Positions 21,277-31,610 of a stretch of DNA of 64,000 nt are shown here, one piece after another. The stretch's first letter is position 1, and each line of letters begins with the position of its first letter. Source of the DNA: Pochonia chlamydosporia 170 (lineage: Eukaryota > Ascomycota > Sordariomycetes > Hypocreales > Clavicipitaceae). Location of the stretch: the NCBI RefSeq assembly GCF_001653235.2, contig NC_035791.1:5642001-5706000 (forward strand). The letters run 5' to 3'. The notes beneath the pieces were generated by a model. It searched no databases, was not told where the DNA came from, and worked only from the letters and a program-made list of their open reading frames with translations. A program made the position numbers and the translations under genes.

Positions 21277-22992
21277 ATTGTGCAAATGGTATGTTATTGT
21301 TGTTGGTGAATGCCTTGTGTCTTGTCTTCAAGTTGTCCATATTTGAGCAGCTAGCAGCTCATGCCGTAGCATTTAAACTAACATTAGCATTGGGAAATTT
21401 ATAGAATTGCTGAAAACGGTCAAGTTTGGATTGGGGCTCCCCCGTGTGAAGGTGCTGCTTCCACTTGAGACTGTAGAGACAAGCACAGGCAATGCTGCAC
21501 GCAGTGCGTGAGTTCGACCCTCCAGCACCTTATTGGTAGTGAAACGGACATGCTATACGAGGCAAAACAAAGAGTTAGTTATAAAGAAAAAACTGTGCTA
21601 TGGAGTCGTCTGGGCAACAAACAAAGGGTTGTGATGTGTGTTTTGGCTTTATTGTGCTCCCCTGTTGGGTTCTTGTTAGTAACACACATTGAGCGCCCGG
21701 CTAAATAAAGAGCGTCTGCAAATGCACAACGTGTGATATAGAAAGACTGCTCTCGTGGCGAGTGAGATTTGCGTCTCCTAAGGTTATTCGGGTTGTTACA
21801 AAGACTGAGTACAGACGATTATAACGAGCAGCCCGACAAAACAGCTTCCGCCCAGTGCGTTTGGGTGGTTTAGGTAGAAGTAGTTTCGAGCTATCCATTG
21901 TTTGATTTCAGTACTGAAGCAGCTTTACCGCCGCCTATGCGTCTCAGCTTGACATCTACTGAGATACATTCCTAACGCTCAAGTGGCTTCACTTGTCGCA
22001 GCTTCAGCGTTTCCAGCTGCGTCATACATCTATACTAAATGCTGCCACAAGTCGCAAACAACTTTACTTACGGTGACGTTACAAGAAACTGGGCTAGGTT
22101 CACATCTGGTACAAAAAGGTGAAGAGAAGGCAAGCAGACGGGAACCGTGCCTGGATGTCCCGTGCTCCAGTTGTTCCGTTTGAAGACACTGGCGCGTTAT
22201 CAGCGAAACTCTTGAGGTCTCTTTGAATGCTGAGCAAATAAAATGTTTATTCAATGTCGGAGATGTTCTTTGTTGTCGCTAGTTTGCCTATTTTAGGACA
22301 TTCCCAGGTCGGACGCTGAGACGGGGATTAAACCTGGTTTGGCCATCGTCGCCAATTGGACAATTAGATGGGCTAGAAATGGGTAAGTTTGTCATTGAGC
22401 TTAAAACTTGACATAAAAGGTAAGGCGCTACTTTTGATACGGAACCTGCAAGACTTTGTAATGAGGTTGTCAACACGGCCACCCTGCATGTCGTTCTCGC
22501 GATGTGTCAACTGGCTGATGAGGGCATGGAGTGTTGTTTATGAGCGGTTAAGACTGCGGATCCAACAGAGCGATGGCTGGATTTACGTGGTTCATTTTGC
22601 TGTAGTAGTGAAGAGAGGTTAAGCACAATACGCTGTACATGGACTGTGGCAATGCCTTCTGTTCGCGGTAGACCAACGACCAACGACCAACCATCAACGA
22701 CGGACACGGTGTTTTGTGACATGTCAACCGCATTTTAGACATGCAAGGGTAGACTTGATGTCTTCCGGCGACTAATCCCGCCAAATGCAACGACAAGCTG
22801 CATCAGGCTCTAACAGACAACATCACCGGGCCTGCACACAGTAGCAATTAACTCATCGTAAAACTAACACACCCAAACTTCTGTTAGCCACACACAGCTT
22901 ACACATTCCGTAGCACTAACAAACCAGTTCATCGGCCCACAGTGCTCCGACACCAAACCCATCGGCGTTTAGTGGCCCGACGTCGCACCACA
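21277..22992. other. Intergenic region left of the Mutator-like element
   Basis: About 1.7 kb with no supported gene. It contains a minor tandem of three GACCAAC heptamers at 22671-22691. The rightmost part is the original upstream flank of the dehydrogenase gene, now separated from it by the transposon. Confidence 0.5.
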
Positions 22993-23000
22993 TTGATAAA
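22993..23000 (+). repeat. Target-site duplication, left copy
   Basis: TTGATAAA immediately precedes the left terminal inverted repeat and recurs exactly at 25976-25983 just outside the right one. An 8-bp duplication fits Mutator-like elements. Confidence 0.93.
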
Positions 23001-23063
23001 GACAGTCTTTAATCGGACGCACCCAAATCTCTATTCGGACGCACCCCCCCACATTCAGCCACA
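23001..23063 (+). repeat. Left terminal inverted repeat of the MULE
   Basis: Begins GACAGTCTTTAATCGG and ends CATTCAGCCACA. It is the exact reverse complement of 25913-25975. Inside it the motif TCGGACGCACCC occurs twice, 23 bp apart, a likely pair of transposase-binding sites. Confidence 0.95.
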
Positions 23064-23367
23064 CCTAAGGTACCTTAAGCCACATAGCCTCCGACTTCGC
23101 GGACTGAAGCAACCGACGTCGAAACTGTTCAGTGTTGGTTGTCATTGTCGCCATTCTTAAAACTAACCAATTAAGCATTATTGAGGTGATAGAAATTCCT
23201 CTTTGACTTCTAAACCACCGACTGTCAGTTGTCAGTGGGTAGCAAGCGTCCCAGTAGTTCTTACAGGACTGCGGTCTAGATGCTAGGACTTCGAGACATG
23301 CAGAAGTCCTAGATCTTGAACAGAAGCGCCAATCTGCATATAGCCATAAAATCCTGTTAAGACAAAT

Positions 23368-25788
23368 ATGTTAATTCGCAGTGTATTGAATACAATAGCT
23401 TTACAAGCCGTCGATAAGACTCTTCTAATGCTGGCTATGGCGCACCCTCCAGGCTTCCCCGAACCGTCTGAAACGCTACCTGTCGACTCAGCAGATGAAT
23501 CTATTAGTGACTCCGATGAATGTAACGAGATCGATGAATCTGAGGATTGGAATGGTGAACCATGGGAGGCAGTCTTTCCATCGGACTCTCCTCTTCTAAC
23601 AACAACTTATGAGTCTCTTGAGTTGCTCCTCGACAGCCTAAAGGAGTTTTGTGTTCAGAATCGGATGGGCCTCATCACGATACGAAGTCAAAAGAATAAG
23701 GCGAAGACTAGAACAATAAAATGTGAGCTTGTCTGTGATAAGAGTCGGTATTATAAGCCCAGAGAGTCAATCGCCAAAATACGGAACACGAATACAACGA
23801 AGTTGGCCGCCAACTGCCCGTTCAAAGTTATCGTTCAGTCCCTCCATGCCAACAACTACGAATGGTCCATGAGAGTTGTCAGCTCCCTTCATCGAGACCA
23901 CGGGCCATCACAAGGCCTCACCGAGCACTACCAATGGAGAAAGTTAACAGACGAACAAATGAACCTCCTGAAAGATCTTTGTCTTGACAAGACGATCTCT
24001 TCTCGATCCGTTCACAAGCAACTGTGCCAAAAGTGGCCTCAGATTGCTATTCGCAGGACAGATATATATAACTGGCGATGGAAAGTCAACCAAGCCAAAC
24101 GTCAAGGCTACGGCCCCGCCAATGACTTTGTACGGACGCTCTCTGAGTCGAAGAGAGTCTGGATATGGGGCTTAGACTGGATTCATGATGAGTTCCGTTT
24201 TCGAAATGCCGCTTGGGCTTATCATAAAGGGGGAAAGATGTGGCAACAATTCTCGTCATGTCTCCAGATTGACGCTACATATAAGACCAACTGCTATAAA
24301 ATGCCTTTGGTTACTGTCGTAACTGTATCGTCGGAGAAGACGTCCATGCCAATTTGTTATGGCCTTCTTAATAACGAACAAGTTGCTACTTATGAGTGGT
24401 TCCTCCAACAGCTGTCGAGATTCCAACAAGCAGGCAACATCGCGCCGCCAAAAGTTATTATCACGGATAAGGACGACCAGCTGCGTGCTGCAGCACGGCA
24501 AATATTTCCTAATGCGCAACTTCAGCTATGTGTCTTCCATATCAACAGCAATGTGGTCTTATCTATTAAGAAGTGGTGGAAGAAAACCGATGGCTCTGAG
24601 ACAGATAGCGATAGTGACAATGCAGATACTGCTGACATTCAAGAGATGGAACGTGGGAATGTCAATGTTAAAGATATGAAGGATTCCAAACTTGGCGCTG
24701 TTCCCAAACGAGTATTAAAAACTCGAGCTGGTCTGTACCTCCTCTGGAGACATATGGTATTTAGCAGATCGGAGGACGAGTTCAATCAAGCATGGCGGCA
24801 ACTTCAAGAGACCTTTGAACACCAGGAGCACATTCTGAGTTATCTCAAGAGCACATATTTACCTTTGAAGAAAGAATGGGCATGCTGCTATACTCGCCAT
24901 TATCGGAACTTCGGTTTGATTACGACAGCACCGGCCGAGTCAAACCATCATTCTCTGAAGACCTACAACCTATCCCTTCGGTCCGACCTCCCTGATGTCG
25001 AAGAGGCCACAGCTAGTCAGACAGTGGATAAACGTCTGCTATATAAAGACAAAATACAACAAGCAAACACCACCATTCGGAACCAGTTCTCAGGAAGAGA
25101 GTGGCTTGGCCAGCTGCCTTTAAGTGTCACTCGTTGGGCACTAGACCAACTCAACGAGATCCACAGGCTTATGGAATCAGGCCAGATCTCCAAGAAGCCT
25201 TTACTAGCGTGTACAGGCTCTACTAAGGCTCAATACGGCTTGCCTTGTGCTCACATGCTCCTCAGGTTAGCTGATCAAGATAAGCCACTGAAGAGGGAAG
25301 ACTTGGATCCATTTTGGCACATCAAACGATCTCGAGAAATTGACGATCCTCTTCTTCAGGTACAGCGTCCTCCGATGGGAATACCCAAGGGACGACCACA
25401 AAATGGCGAACCATTTGGCAACGAACGTGCGATTCCCGATCATCAACTTGCGCCTCAAGGGTCAACACGAAGTGGCGTTAAGAGGTCAGCACGTCGGAAC
25501 TACTCTCAATTCGAGCTAGGGTCAACTCTTGACGAGGAAGACGCAGCCGACCTACCAGACCAACAACAGCCTCGGCGAAAACGGAGTAAAGTTTCTGCTA
25601 GAGTCACAACTCGAGATACTCGTCAACAGGCAAAGGGACACAGGGGCGGGAATAATCCAGCTAAACAGCATCATTCTCCAGATGTAGAGGAGGACCATAA
25701 AATAACGAAGATTTTGCTTGCGAAGGGACAGAAAAAGTGGAAGGAAAAGGAAAAGGTTGGTGATAGCATTGTAGTTGCAACGGATTAA
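23368..25788 (+). CDS. MULE transposase
   Basis: Cut-and-paste transposase of the Mutator superfamily; 806 residues from ATG 23368, or 783 from the in-frame ATG at 23437 (MAHPPGF...), which may be the true start. An acidic N-terminus leads to a FAR1/WRKY-GCM1-like zinc-binding region (cysteines around residues 92-155). The MULE DDE domain follows, with Asp302 in QIDATYKTN and Asp367 in IITDKDD, and CVFHI typical of the family shortly after. A SWIM-like zinc motif (C-x-n-YGLPCAHML) lies near residue 615. The C-terminal 150 residues are basic and low in complexity. There are no internal stops, and the frame lies wholly between the inverted repeats. Confidence 0.93.
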   Translation: MLIRSVLNTIALQAVDKTLLMLAMAHPPGFPEPSETLPVDSADESISDSDECNEIDESEDWNGEPWEAVFPSDSPLLTTTYESLELLLDSLKEFCVQNRMGLITIRSQKNKAKTRTIKCELVCDKSRYYKPRESIAKIRNTNTTKLAANCPFKVIVQSLHANNYEWSMRVVSSLHRDHGPSQGLTEHYQWRKLTDEQMNLLKDLCLDKTISSRSVHKQLCQKWPQIAIRRTDIYNWRWKVNQAKRQGYGPANDFVRTLSESKRVWIWGLDWIHDEFRFRNAAWAYHKGGKMWQQFSSCLQIDATYKTNCYKMPLVTVVTVSSEKTSMPICYGLLNNEQVATYEWFLQQLSRFQQAGNIAPPKVIITDKDDQLRAAARQIFPNAQLQLCVFHINSNVVLSIKKWWKKTDGSETDSDSDNADTADIQEMERGNVNVKDMKDSKLGAVPKRVLKTRAGLYLLWRHMVFSRSEDEFNQAWRQLQETFEHQEHILSYLKSTYLPLKKEWACCYTRHYRNFGLITTAPAESNHHSLKTYNLSLRSDLPDVEEATASQTVDKRLLYKDKIQQANTTIRNQFSGREWLGQLPLSVTRWALDQLNEIHRLMESGQISKKPLLACTGSTKAQYGLPCAHMLLRLADQDKPLKREDLDPFWHIKRSREIDDPLLQVQRPPMGIPKGRPQNGEPFGNERAIPDHQLAPQGSTRSGVKRSARRNYSQFELGSTLDEEDAADLPDQQQPRRKRSKVSARVTTRDTRQQAKGHRGGNNPAKQHHSPDVEEDHKITKILLAKGQKKWKEKEKVGDSIVVATD

Positions 25789-25912
25789 GGTAGGAAGTCA
25801 CCCTGGTGTGGTAGCAAAGTACTACTCAGGCACTGTAAGTAGTTGTTGGTATGGTGGAAATACTGGAGATATCACTTGCAGCAAATTTGACCGGGACATT
25901 ATCGGAGACTGC

Positions 25913-25975
25913 TGTGGCTGAATGTGGGGGGGTGCGTCCGAATAGAGATTTGGGTGCGTCCGATTAAAGACTGTC
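25913..25975 (-). repeat. Right terminal inverted repeat of the MULE
   Basis: Exact reverse complement of 23001-23063 over all 63 bp, ending GACTGTC next to the right target duplication. Confidence 0.95.
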
Positions 25976-25983
25976 TTGATAAA
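25976..25983 (+). repeat. Target-site duplication, right copy
   Basis: TTGATAAA, identical to 22993-23000. It lies 60 bp upstream of the dehydrogenase start codon. Confidence 0.93.
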
Positions 25984-26043
25984 GAGGTGCTCCCAAATGA
26001 AGCGGGGATAATGACCAAAGTCTAGACAATACATGCCTCCAAA

Positions 26044-27082
26044 ATGTCGATGAACTTTGATGATTGTGCCAAAGTTCGGGGTGGGTTCCCCAAGCCCTTT
26101 CCGGACACGTCCAGCAACGTGTTTGAGCAATTCAACATGAAGGGCAAGGTTGTCGTTGTTACGGGGGCTGGCGATGGGATCGGGTTGGCGGTGGCTGAGG
26201 CGATGGCGGAAGCAAATGCAAGTGTTGCGTTTTGGTACAACTCGTAAGTTTCTGATACTGGAGCCATGGGATTGGGTTGACATGTGTTTGTAGAAATGAC
26301 GTTGCGATTCAGAGAGCTGAAGAAGTTTGTCAACGTTTTGGAGTCAAGACTATTGCCTACAAGGTGGATGGTAGGGGCCGATTCCTCCCTGTCTTGTGCG
26401 CAAGTCACTAATCGATGCTTAGTTTCCGACGCTCAACAAGTCCAAAAAGCTGTTGCAAAGGTCGAAAGTGATTTCGGCAGAATCGACGTCTTTGTTGCTA
26501 ATGCAGGCAAGTTGCTCATTCTGGAACTCATCAAATATTCGCTAACCAGCAAAAAGGCATGGCCATCTCAAAGCCCATCCTAGAGCAAAGCCTTGAAGAG
26601 TTTGACAAACAGATGTCTGTAAACGGTGCGTACTGCCATTATATATCTTACGTACCAGTCTAACCACCACACAATCCGCAGTTAATGGCGTTGTATATTG
26701 TGCCAAATACGTCGGTGAGGTGTTCAAGCGTCAAGGAGCCGGTAATCTCATCATTACCTCCAGCATGAGCGGGCACATTGTCAATGTCCCTACCGACCAG
26801 CCAGTGTACAATGCAAGCAAGGCGTATGTCACGCACTTTGGCAAATCACTGGCTCGGGAGTGGCGGGAGTTTGCGCGGGTCAATATTGTTTCGCCTGGCT
26901 TCTTTGATACCAAGATGGGTGCGAGTCCATTGGCCGTCAATGAAGCGTATAGGATGGCTGTGCTTGGGCGGCAAGGGCATGTTAAGGAGATTAAGGGCAT
27001 TTATTTGTACTTGGCCAGTGATGCATCTACGTACACTACTGGAAGCGACTTTCTCATTGATGGAGGGTATGTTTTGCCGTAG
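26044..27082 (+). CDS. Short-chain dehydrogenase/reductase (mannitol/sorbitol dehydrogenase-like)
   Basis: NAD(P)-dependent oxidoreductase of the classical SDR family. Five exons: 26044-26243, 26294-26370, 26423-26506, 26557-26625 and 26682-27082, closing to 276 residues. Cofactor motif TGAGDGIG (40-47), NAG (119-121), serine at 170-171 in ITSSMSG, and the catalytic pair Tyr186/Lys190 in YNASK are visible. The N-terminal extension ending NVFEQF-x-MKGKVVVVTG and the VAFWYNSN block resemble fungal NADP-mannitol 2-dehydrogenase and yeast Sou-type reductases, so a polyol/ketose substrate is likely but unproven. The intron 26507-26556 uses a GC donor (AG|GCAAGT) rather than GT. A Mutator-like element is inserted about 60 bp upstream of the ATG, which may alter or abolish the original promoter. 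Confidence 0.92.
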
Positions 27083-27903
27083 CTGTTTGAGCACTCTTAC
27101 GATTGCAGGGGGAACTGTTAATCAGACATGCCTGTACCAATGAAAGATTGAATACAAGATTGTATTATTGTACATGGTGCGATTACGAAATGAAGTCGTC
27201 TGTGTGGACCTCTAGACCGTGTACCTATAGTGAATAGGGTGAAAGTCACCCTCTTTCTCAACTTGTCAGCTATGATCAGGTTTCAATATTCGTGTACACA
27301 CCGAGGCGGTTTCTCAAATTTGGAGCTTGGATATGTATCGATCTTAGCCGAGTAATTAACCTCGTGCCTATTTGTTCGGTGGCGCTACCTTTTATTAGCC
27401 CTTTGCAACTTCTATCAAGTTAGTGCAGACGGAAACAACCTTAGACTTCGGTCTTACATATACGCACACCGGCTATATTTGCGAATTGAGTTCAAGGCAT
27501 ATCGCTGGTGGACTTTAAATGACATTTACCAGGTGTTGGTATCGGCCCTATATCCAAAAGGTAGTCAACCAAGTTGTCCATAACCAACTTTATCTTCCAC
27601 CAATCCCGCATACCGATAGCACGGAGCAATCGGCAGGCGTATTGCGGACACCGGTATACACCGGAATTCACCGAGCTTAGGGTATCCAGGGCGGACTATA
27701 AAAGCACAATCATTGCTAAGTATTTTAATACCGAGATTACAATCTCGAGACCCCCAACTGTATACACTGACCAAGGTAAGGGATTGCTTTGGCACCCACA
27801 CTAGCTCTGGTTGCCCGCACTACTCGTCGAATTCGGTATCGAATCGATCTAATCATTTATCTCAAACAGGAGTCGTATTTGTTTCATACAACTCCCATCC
27901 GCC
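27083..27903. other. Intergenic region upstream of the small secreted protein gene
   Basis: No coding sequence is supported. A TATA-like motif occurs at 27697-27704. Confidence 0.5.
27697..27704 (+). promoter_or_regulatory. Possible TATA box for the small secreted protein
   Basis: TATAAAAG about 200 bp before ATG 27904. This implies a leader of roughly 170 nt, which may contain an intron. Consensus-based only. Confidence 0.4.
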
Positions 27904-28251
27904 ATGTTGAAATTCGCGGTTTTGTGCCTCACTGGCCTCGCTCTCATCGCTGAGAACGTCACTGCCACGAACGTCAGCTATCGCGTGAGATACAAGCGAG
28001 GCTTCGGAGGTAAACCGGGTTGGACAAACTACGCACAAGTAATTAGCGATTCGAACGAAGCAGCTTTGGTGGAGAAAATGTCACATTGGTCTCATGACAA
28101 GTATACGGCCACGAAAGACGAGCTCAGTGGCTGGGTGCTCTTGGAGGCGGAATCCATTGTGCAGACTCGGGCGGATGCAGATGCCGGTGTTAAGGAGATG
28201 GCGGCTACTGTGTGCAGTCATTTGAAGGAGTGTGGGAGTGTATCGCGATAA
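27904..28251 (+). CDS. Small secreted protein, unknown function
   Basis: Single exon, 115 residues, starting with a clear signal peptide (FAVLCLTGLALIAENVTA). The mature part is about 95 residues with two NxS/T sequons near its start and two cysteines close together near the C-terminus (CSHLKEC). I do not recognise a family. Size, secretion signal and simplicity fit a candidate effector or a secreted structural protein, but nothing in the sequence proves either. It stands alone between the dehydrogenase and a leftward gene. Confidence 0.75.
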   Translation: MLKFAVLCLTGLALIAENVTATNVSYRVRYKRGFGGKPGWTNYAQVISDSNEAALVEKMSHWSHDKYTATKDELSGWVLLEAESIVQTRADADAGVKEMAATVCSHLKECGSVSR

Positions 28252-28459
28252 GTGGAAAGTTGTGCAATTGAAGCGTACACTGGTGCTTGCTCCTCAGTTT
28301 GAAGAAGTTGGTTAACATCATCTTGTTCACATTTTTCTCTCTGCAGAGGACAGCTACTTAGATCAACTTACGTAGTTTTAAATAGGCCAAAGACATACTC
28401 TTGCCAGAAGTACCATTCCTACCCAGCTCACTCCGTCATTGTAATCGCTGCCCTCAGCT

Positions 28460-29347
28460 TCACTTACTAAACTTCCTAAAATACTCCCGCACCTGAGGCC
28501 CCATTTCCCGCGTGTAGATGTAAATATCCCACTCAGTAGGAATATATATCGGCGCCTGGTCATGGTCGCCCTCGTTGAAAAACTGACAACATTCCACGAA
28601 CAAGTTCCCCTTCTGGACCATGTACGCACCCATCTTGCGACCGTGAACAATCTCATGCAGAAGTTCGTACCAATATCCTACATGATCATGGAAGTATTCC
28701 ACCATCAAGGGAGCGATGATGCTCGGTCCCATTTCGAGCAGATCAAAGTATTCATCGCACTCGGTACAGATGCCGACGTTTGCGCGAAATCTGTTCTTCC
28801 AGCAGTGTTCTTTCCAGAGCCCAACGCGTTCTTCATAGATCTTGTGGCGCTGGTGGTTGAGCTCAACGACCCGAATGCTATGGCGCTGTAGGATCTCTTG
28901 AGTAACAAGCGGCGCATCCGGTTTTGCACGGTATTCGGGGTCATTCTCAAGGGCGTTGTCTACACAGATTCAGTGAACAGGGTACAGAGAGTGACAGGGA
29001 AACGTACATAGAAACACTCCGTAGGAGTTACCGTTGGCGGCTATTGACAGCTTGAACACTACAAACGGGATAATCTTGGGACCGAGCCTTTTGAGCGCAT
29101 CAAACTGTACTGTTTGGGTACAGGCATCAAGGCTGCAAAGAGATGAGAACGGGTTAATATGGAGAAGGATATGACAACTGTACCTCTTTTCAGCCGGTTG
29201 TTCTTCGCAGGCTGCTCGCCATGCCGTCCATTTGGACTCGAAATTTTCCACAGCCTTGGGAAATGGCGACTGAATGGCGTTGTAAAGTCTCCTGGCCGAC
29301 TCGTTGGCCTCTTGGGTCGGGAGGGAGGCCTGACGTTCTGTTGTCAT
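28460..29347 (-). CDS. Uncharacterised fungal protein with an HEIVH motif
   Basis: Three exons: 29347-29184, 29132-29008 and 28959-28460, introns of 51 and 48 nt, closing to 262 residues. The first ATG in frame is at 29347. The exon joins restore smooth coding (EKSLDAC and GVFLYNALENDPEY), which supports the model. I recognise no named domain. The third exon contains paired cysteines (CTECDEY), a block SIIAPLMVEYFHDHVGYWYE and then LLHEIVHGRKMG. HEIVH fits the HExxH zinc-ligand pattern of metalloproteases, but it may be coincidental because no third ligand or other zincin feature is obvious. No signal peptide is seen, so it is likely intracellular. Confidence 0.75.
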
Positions 29348-30165
29348 CTCGAGCTGCCTCGACAATCGTATGGGATATCTTGGGCGATGTTAGATACACG
29401 ATTTGGGCCTTGCGCTGAGCTGAAAGAGTGATGAAGTTATCGAAGCATTGTTGGAAGGGCTGTTGGCGCAGCGGGGCGAATGCAGTGAATATCGCCAATC
29501 AGCCTGGAGACTTGCATGAGCATGCATTTGACGTGTATTTATGCGAATACATGAAGATAACCCGTCAAATACTAACTGTTGCATGTCTGAGTAGCACTTT
29601 TCCACATATCGAGATGCCAGACGCGGTGGCACTTGACTTCTTCCGCCAGGCACATGTCCCTTTGGATGCCATGGTGGTAGCGCCCGTGGTTCGAAGTGAA
29701 TGGGCGATCACAGCGTGAACATGGCTGCAGTGCAATGGACCTCATGTGTAAGACCTGTGTAAGACCATGCTAGGTTTGGGAAATCTCAAGCTAGAATTGC
29801 TCAATATGTTGTCTTGTGTTAAGAAGAAATAGGCACCACATGGAGTCTGGAGTCAGATTCTTGGGGTGACTGGAGTTCCATCAACCCGGAAGATTAACAG
29901 GAGTCAACATTCTCAGCCCTGAGATGGTTTAGAAGTTTCTACATTTACTAAGAAGCTACGGTGGTTCCCCTTGTGACTCTTAAATAAATTTGCCATTATT
30001 ACAGCTCCATGGCCTGGCGGGTTGCCGATCAATACCGGCTACCAGGGAGTAATAGTCCCACATGATTACGACTGCATAAGGACAGAACCGGCGCGACTTT
30101 GTTTCATCGAAAGGCAACTCTCACACCAACAAATACACGACTAGAGCTTGAGACCTATACTCAAC
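29348..30165. other. Divergent intergenic region
   Basis: Promoter space for the leftward HEIVH-motif gene and the rightward amidohydrolase. A minus-strand frame extending to 29498 overlaps exon 1 in a different frame and is regarded as a shadow. Nothing else was seen. Confidence 0.5.
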
Positions 30166-31326
30166 ATGTCGCGTACTCGAAAAACAGTCATCAATAATGT
30201 CCGTGTCTTCAACGGCACTGAGCTCACGGCGCCACAAACCGTTGTCATTGACGGTGATGTCATCGGTGAGAACACAGACAACGCAACCGGAGTTGTTGAT
30301 GGCAAGGGAGGAGTCCTACTTCCTGGATTCATCGACGCCCACGTCCACCTACATCACGAAGGACATTTACAGGATCTGGCCAAATATGGAGTCACCACTG
30401 CGCTCGACATGGCAATGTGGCCAGCCGATAAAATGAACAGCCTACGAAACAAACCGGGCTTGCCGAGCATTCAGAGCGCTGGATTACCTGTCACCGCACC
30501 AGGAAGCCTTCATAGCCATTTCCTTCCGCTGCCAAAGGAAGCACTCCTCTCGGGACCTGACGAGGCCGCAAAGTTTGTGCGGGCACGCCTCGATGAGGGA
30601 TCAGACTACATCAAGCTCATAGCGGATGTACCCGGACCGAGCCAAGAGACGCTTAACGCTGTTACAAAGGCCGCCCACGACAAGAACAAAAAGGTGGTGG
30701 CTCATGCGTCTGCTTATGAACCTTTTCAGATGGCCCTGGATGCGAAAGCAGATATCATCACACATGCTCCTATGGACCAATGCGTCAGTTCCGATATGGT
30801 AAATCGCATGGTTGCCAATAAAGTCGTTTCAGTGCCGACCTTGTCTATGATGGAAGCTACTTCACAGCGACCACCAGTATCGGCACTCTTTCGCCTGATG
30901 CTTCAGCCGTCCCTCTTCATGGCCATTATTAGAGCCAAGACCGGAGGAGGCAAGCAGCCCCCAAAATATGTGAACGCAAAGGACTCAGTTAAAGCAATGT
31001 ATGACGCTGGCGTTCCCGTTCTGGCGGGAACAGATTGCCACGATGAGCCGAATTCTTTCTTTGATGTCAAGCATGGGGAGTCGATGCACCACGAGATGGA
31101 ATTGCTTGTAGATGCCGGAGTGCCTACTGTTGATGTGTTGCGGGCTGCGACGATGCTTCCGGCCGTGCATTTCGGGTTGGAGGATCGTGGTGTTGTTGAG
31201 GCTGGGAAACGGGCGGATTTGGTATTGTTGAGCGATAACCCGATCAAGGACATAAAGGCGACTCGATCGATTGTTCGAGTTTGGTGTGGTGGTATTGACG
31301 TCGATGGTGTGAAAGGGGCTGCTTGA
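30166..31326 (+). CDS. Metal-dependent amidohydrolase (imidazolonepropionase-like)
   Basis: Zinc hydrolase of the amidohydrolase superfamily; single exon, 386 residues from the first ATG at 30166. The metal-binding set is visible in order: HxH at 59/61 in FIDAHVHLHH, Lys150 in DYIKLIAD (the usual carbamylated bridge), His180 in VVAHAS, His200 in ITHAPMD, and Asp290 in AGTDCHDEP. The C-terminal GVVEAGKRADLVLLSDNP strand is the standard closing block of these enzymes. The absence of a signal peptide suggests a cytosolic enzyme. Substrates in this group include cyclic amides, ureas and organic lactones, so the substrate is open. It converges on the carboxylesterase gene with a 284-bp gap. Confidence 0.92.
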   Translation: MSRTRKTVINNVRVFNGTELTAPQTVVIDGDVIGENTDNATGVVDGKGGVLLPGFIDAHVHLHHEGHLQDLAKYGVTTALDMAMWPADKMNSLRNKPGLPSIQSAGLPVTAPGSLHSHFLPLPKEALLSGPDEAAKFVRARLDEGSDYIKLIADVPGPSQETLNAVTKAAHDKNKKVVAHASAYEPFQMALDAKADIITHAPMDQCVSSDMVNRMVANKVVSVPTLSMMEATSQRPPVSALFRLMLQPSLFMAIIRAKTGGGKQPPKYVNAKDSVKAMYDAGVPVLAGTDCHDEPNSFFDVKHGESMHHEMELLVDAGVPTVDVLRAATMLPAVHFGLEDRGVVEAGKRADLVLLSDNPIKDIKATRSIVRVWCGGIDVDGVKGAA

Positions 31327-31610
31327 GCATGTGCTTAATGAAAGTTGATGATGACAACATGCCGAAAGCCCCAACTAAATGAAACATGAAGCAAAGGATG
31401 CATCAAACTGATAATAGCTGTTCTTTCAAATTTATTAAGGTTAACCAATATGTGACCTGGCTGGCAAAGTGAGCTTCCCTGATGCAGAAGGATAGTATAA
31501 GTGAGACCCGTTGACAAAATCGAATTTGGTGTAGGGTCGGTTAAAGACCTCCTCCAACTAAGCCACCGTTTCAACATAAAACACAATCATCATTCATCAT
31601 ATTTACACTA

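Larger units (their letters stand above)
23001..25975 (+). mobile_element. Mutator-like (MULE) DNA transposon, apparently intact
   Basis: A 2975-bp element bounded by perfect 63-bp inverted repeats (23001-23063 and 25913-25975) and flanked by identical 8-bp target duplications. It encodes a single long MULE transposase frame without internal stops. The absence of any mismatch between the ends, and the intact frame, imply recent insertion and possible activity. The right end lies 60 bp before the start codon of the short-chain dehydrogenase gene, so the insertion separates that gene from its original upstream sequence. Confidence 0.95.

Noticed and set aside
21490..21530. tRNA-like GAGTTCGACCCTC sequence
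   Set aside because: The flanking bases do not form a T-stem or an acceptor stem on either strand, and no anticodon arm could be drawn.
22671..22691. Three GACCAAC heptamers as a CRISPR-like or regulatory array
   Set aside because: Only three direct units without spacers; a minor simple repeat in a eukaryotic genome.
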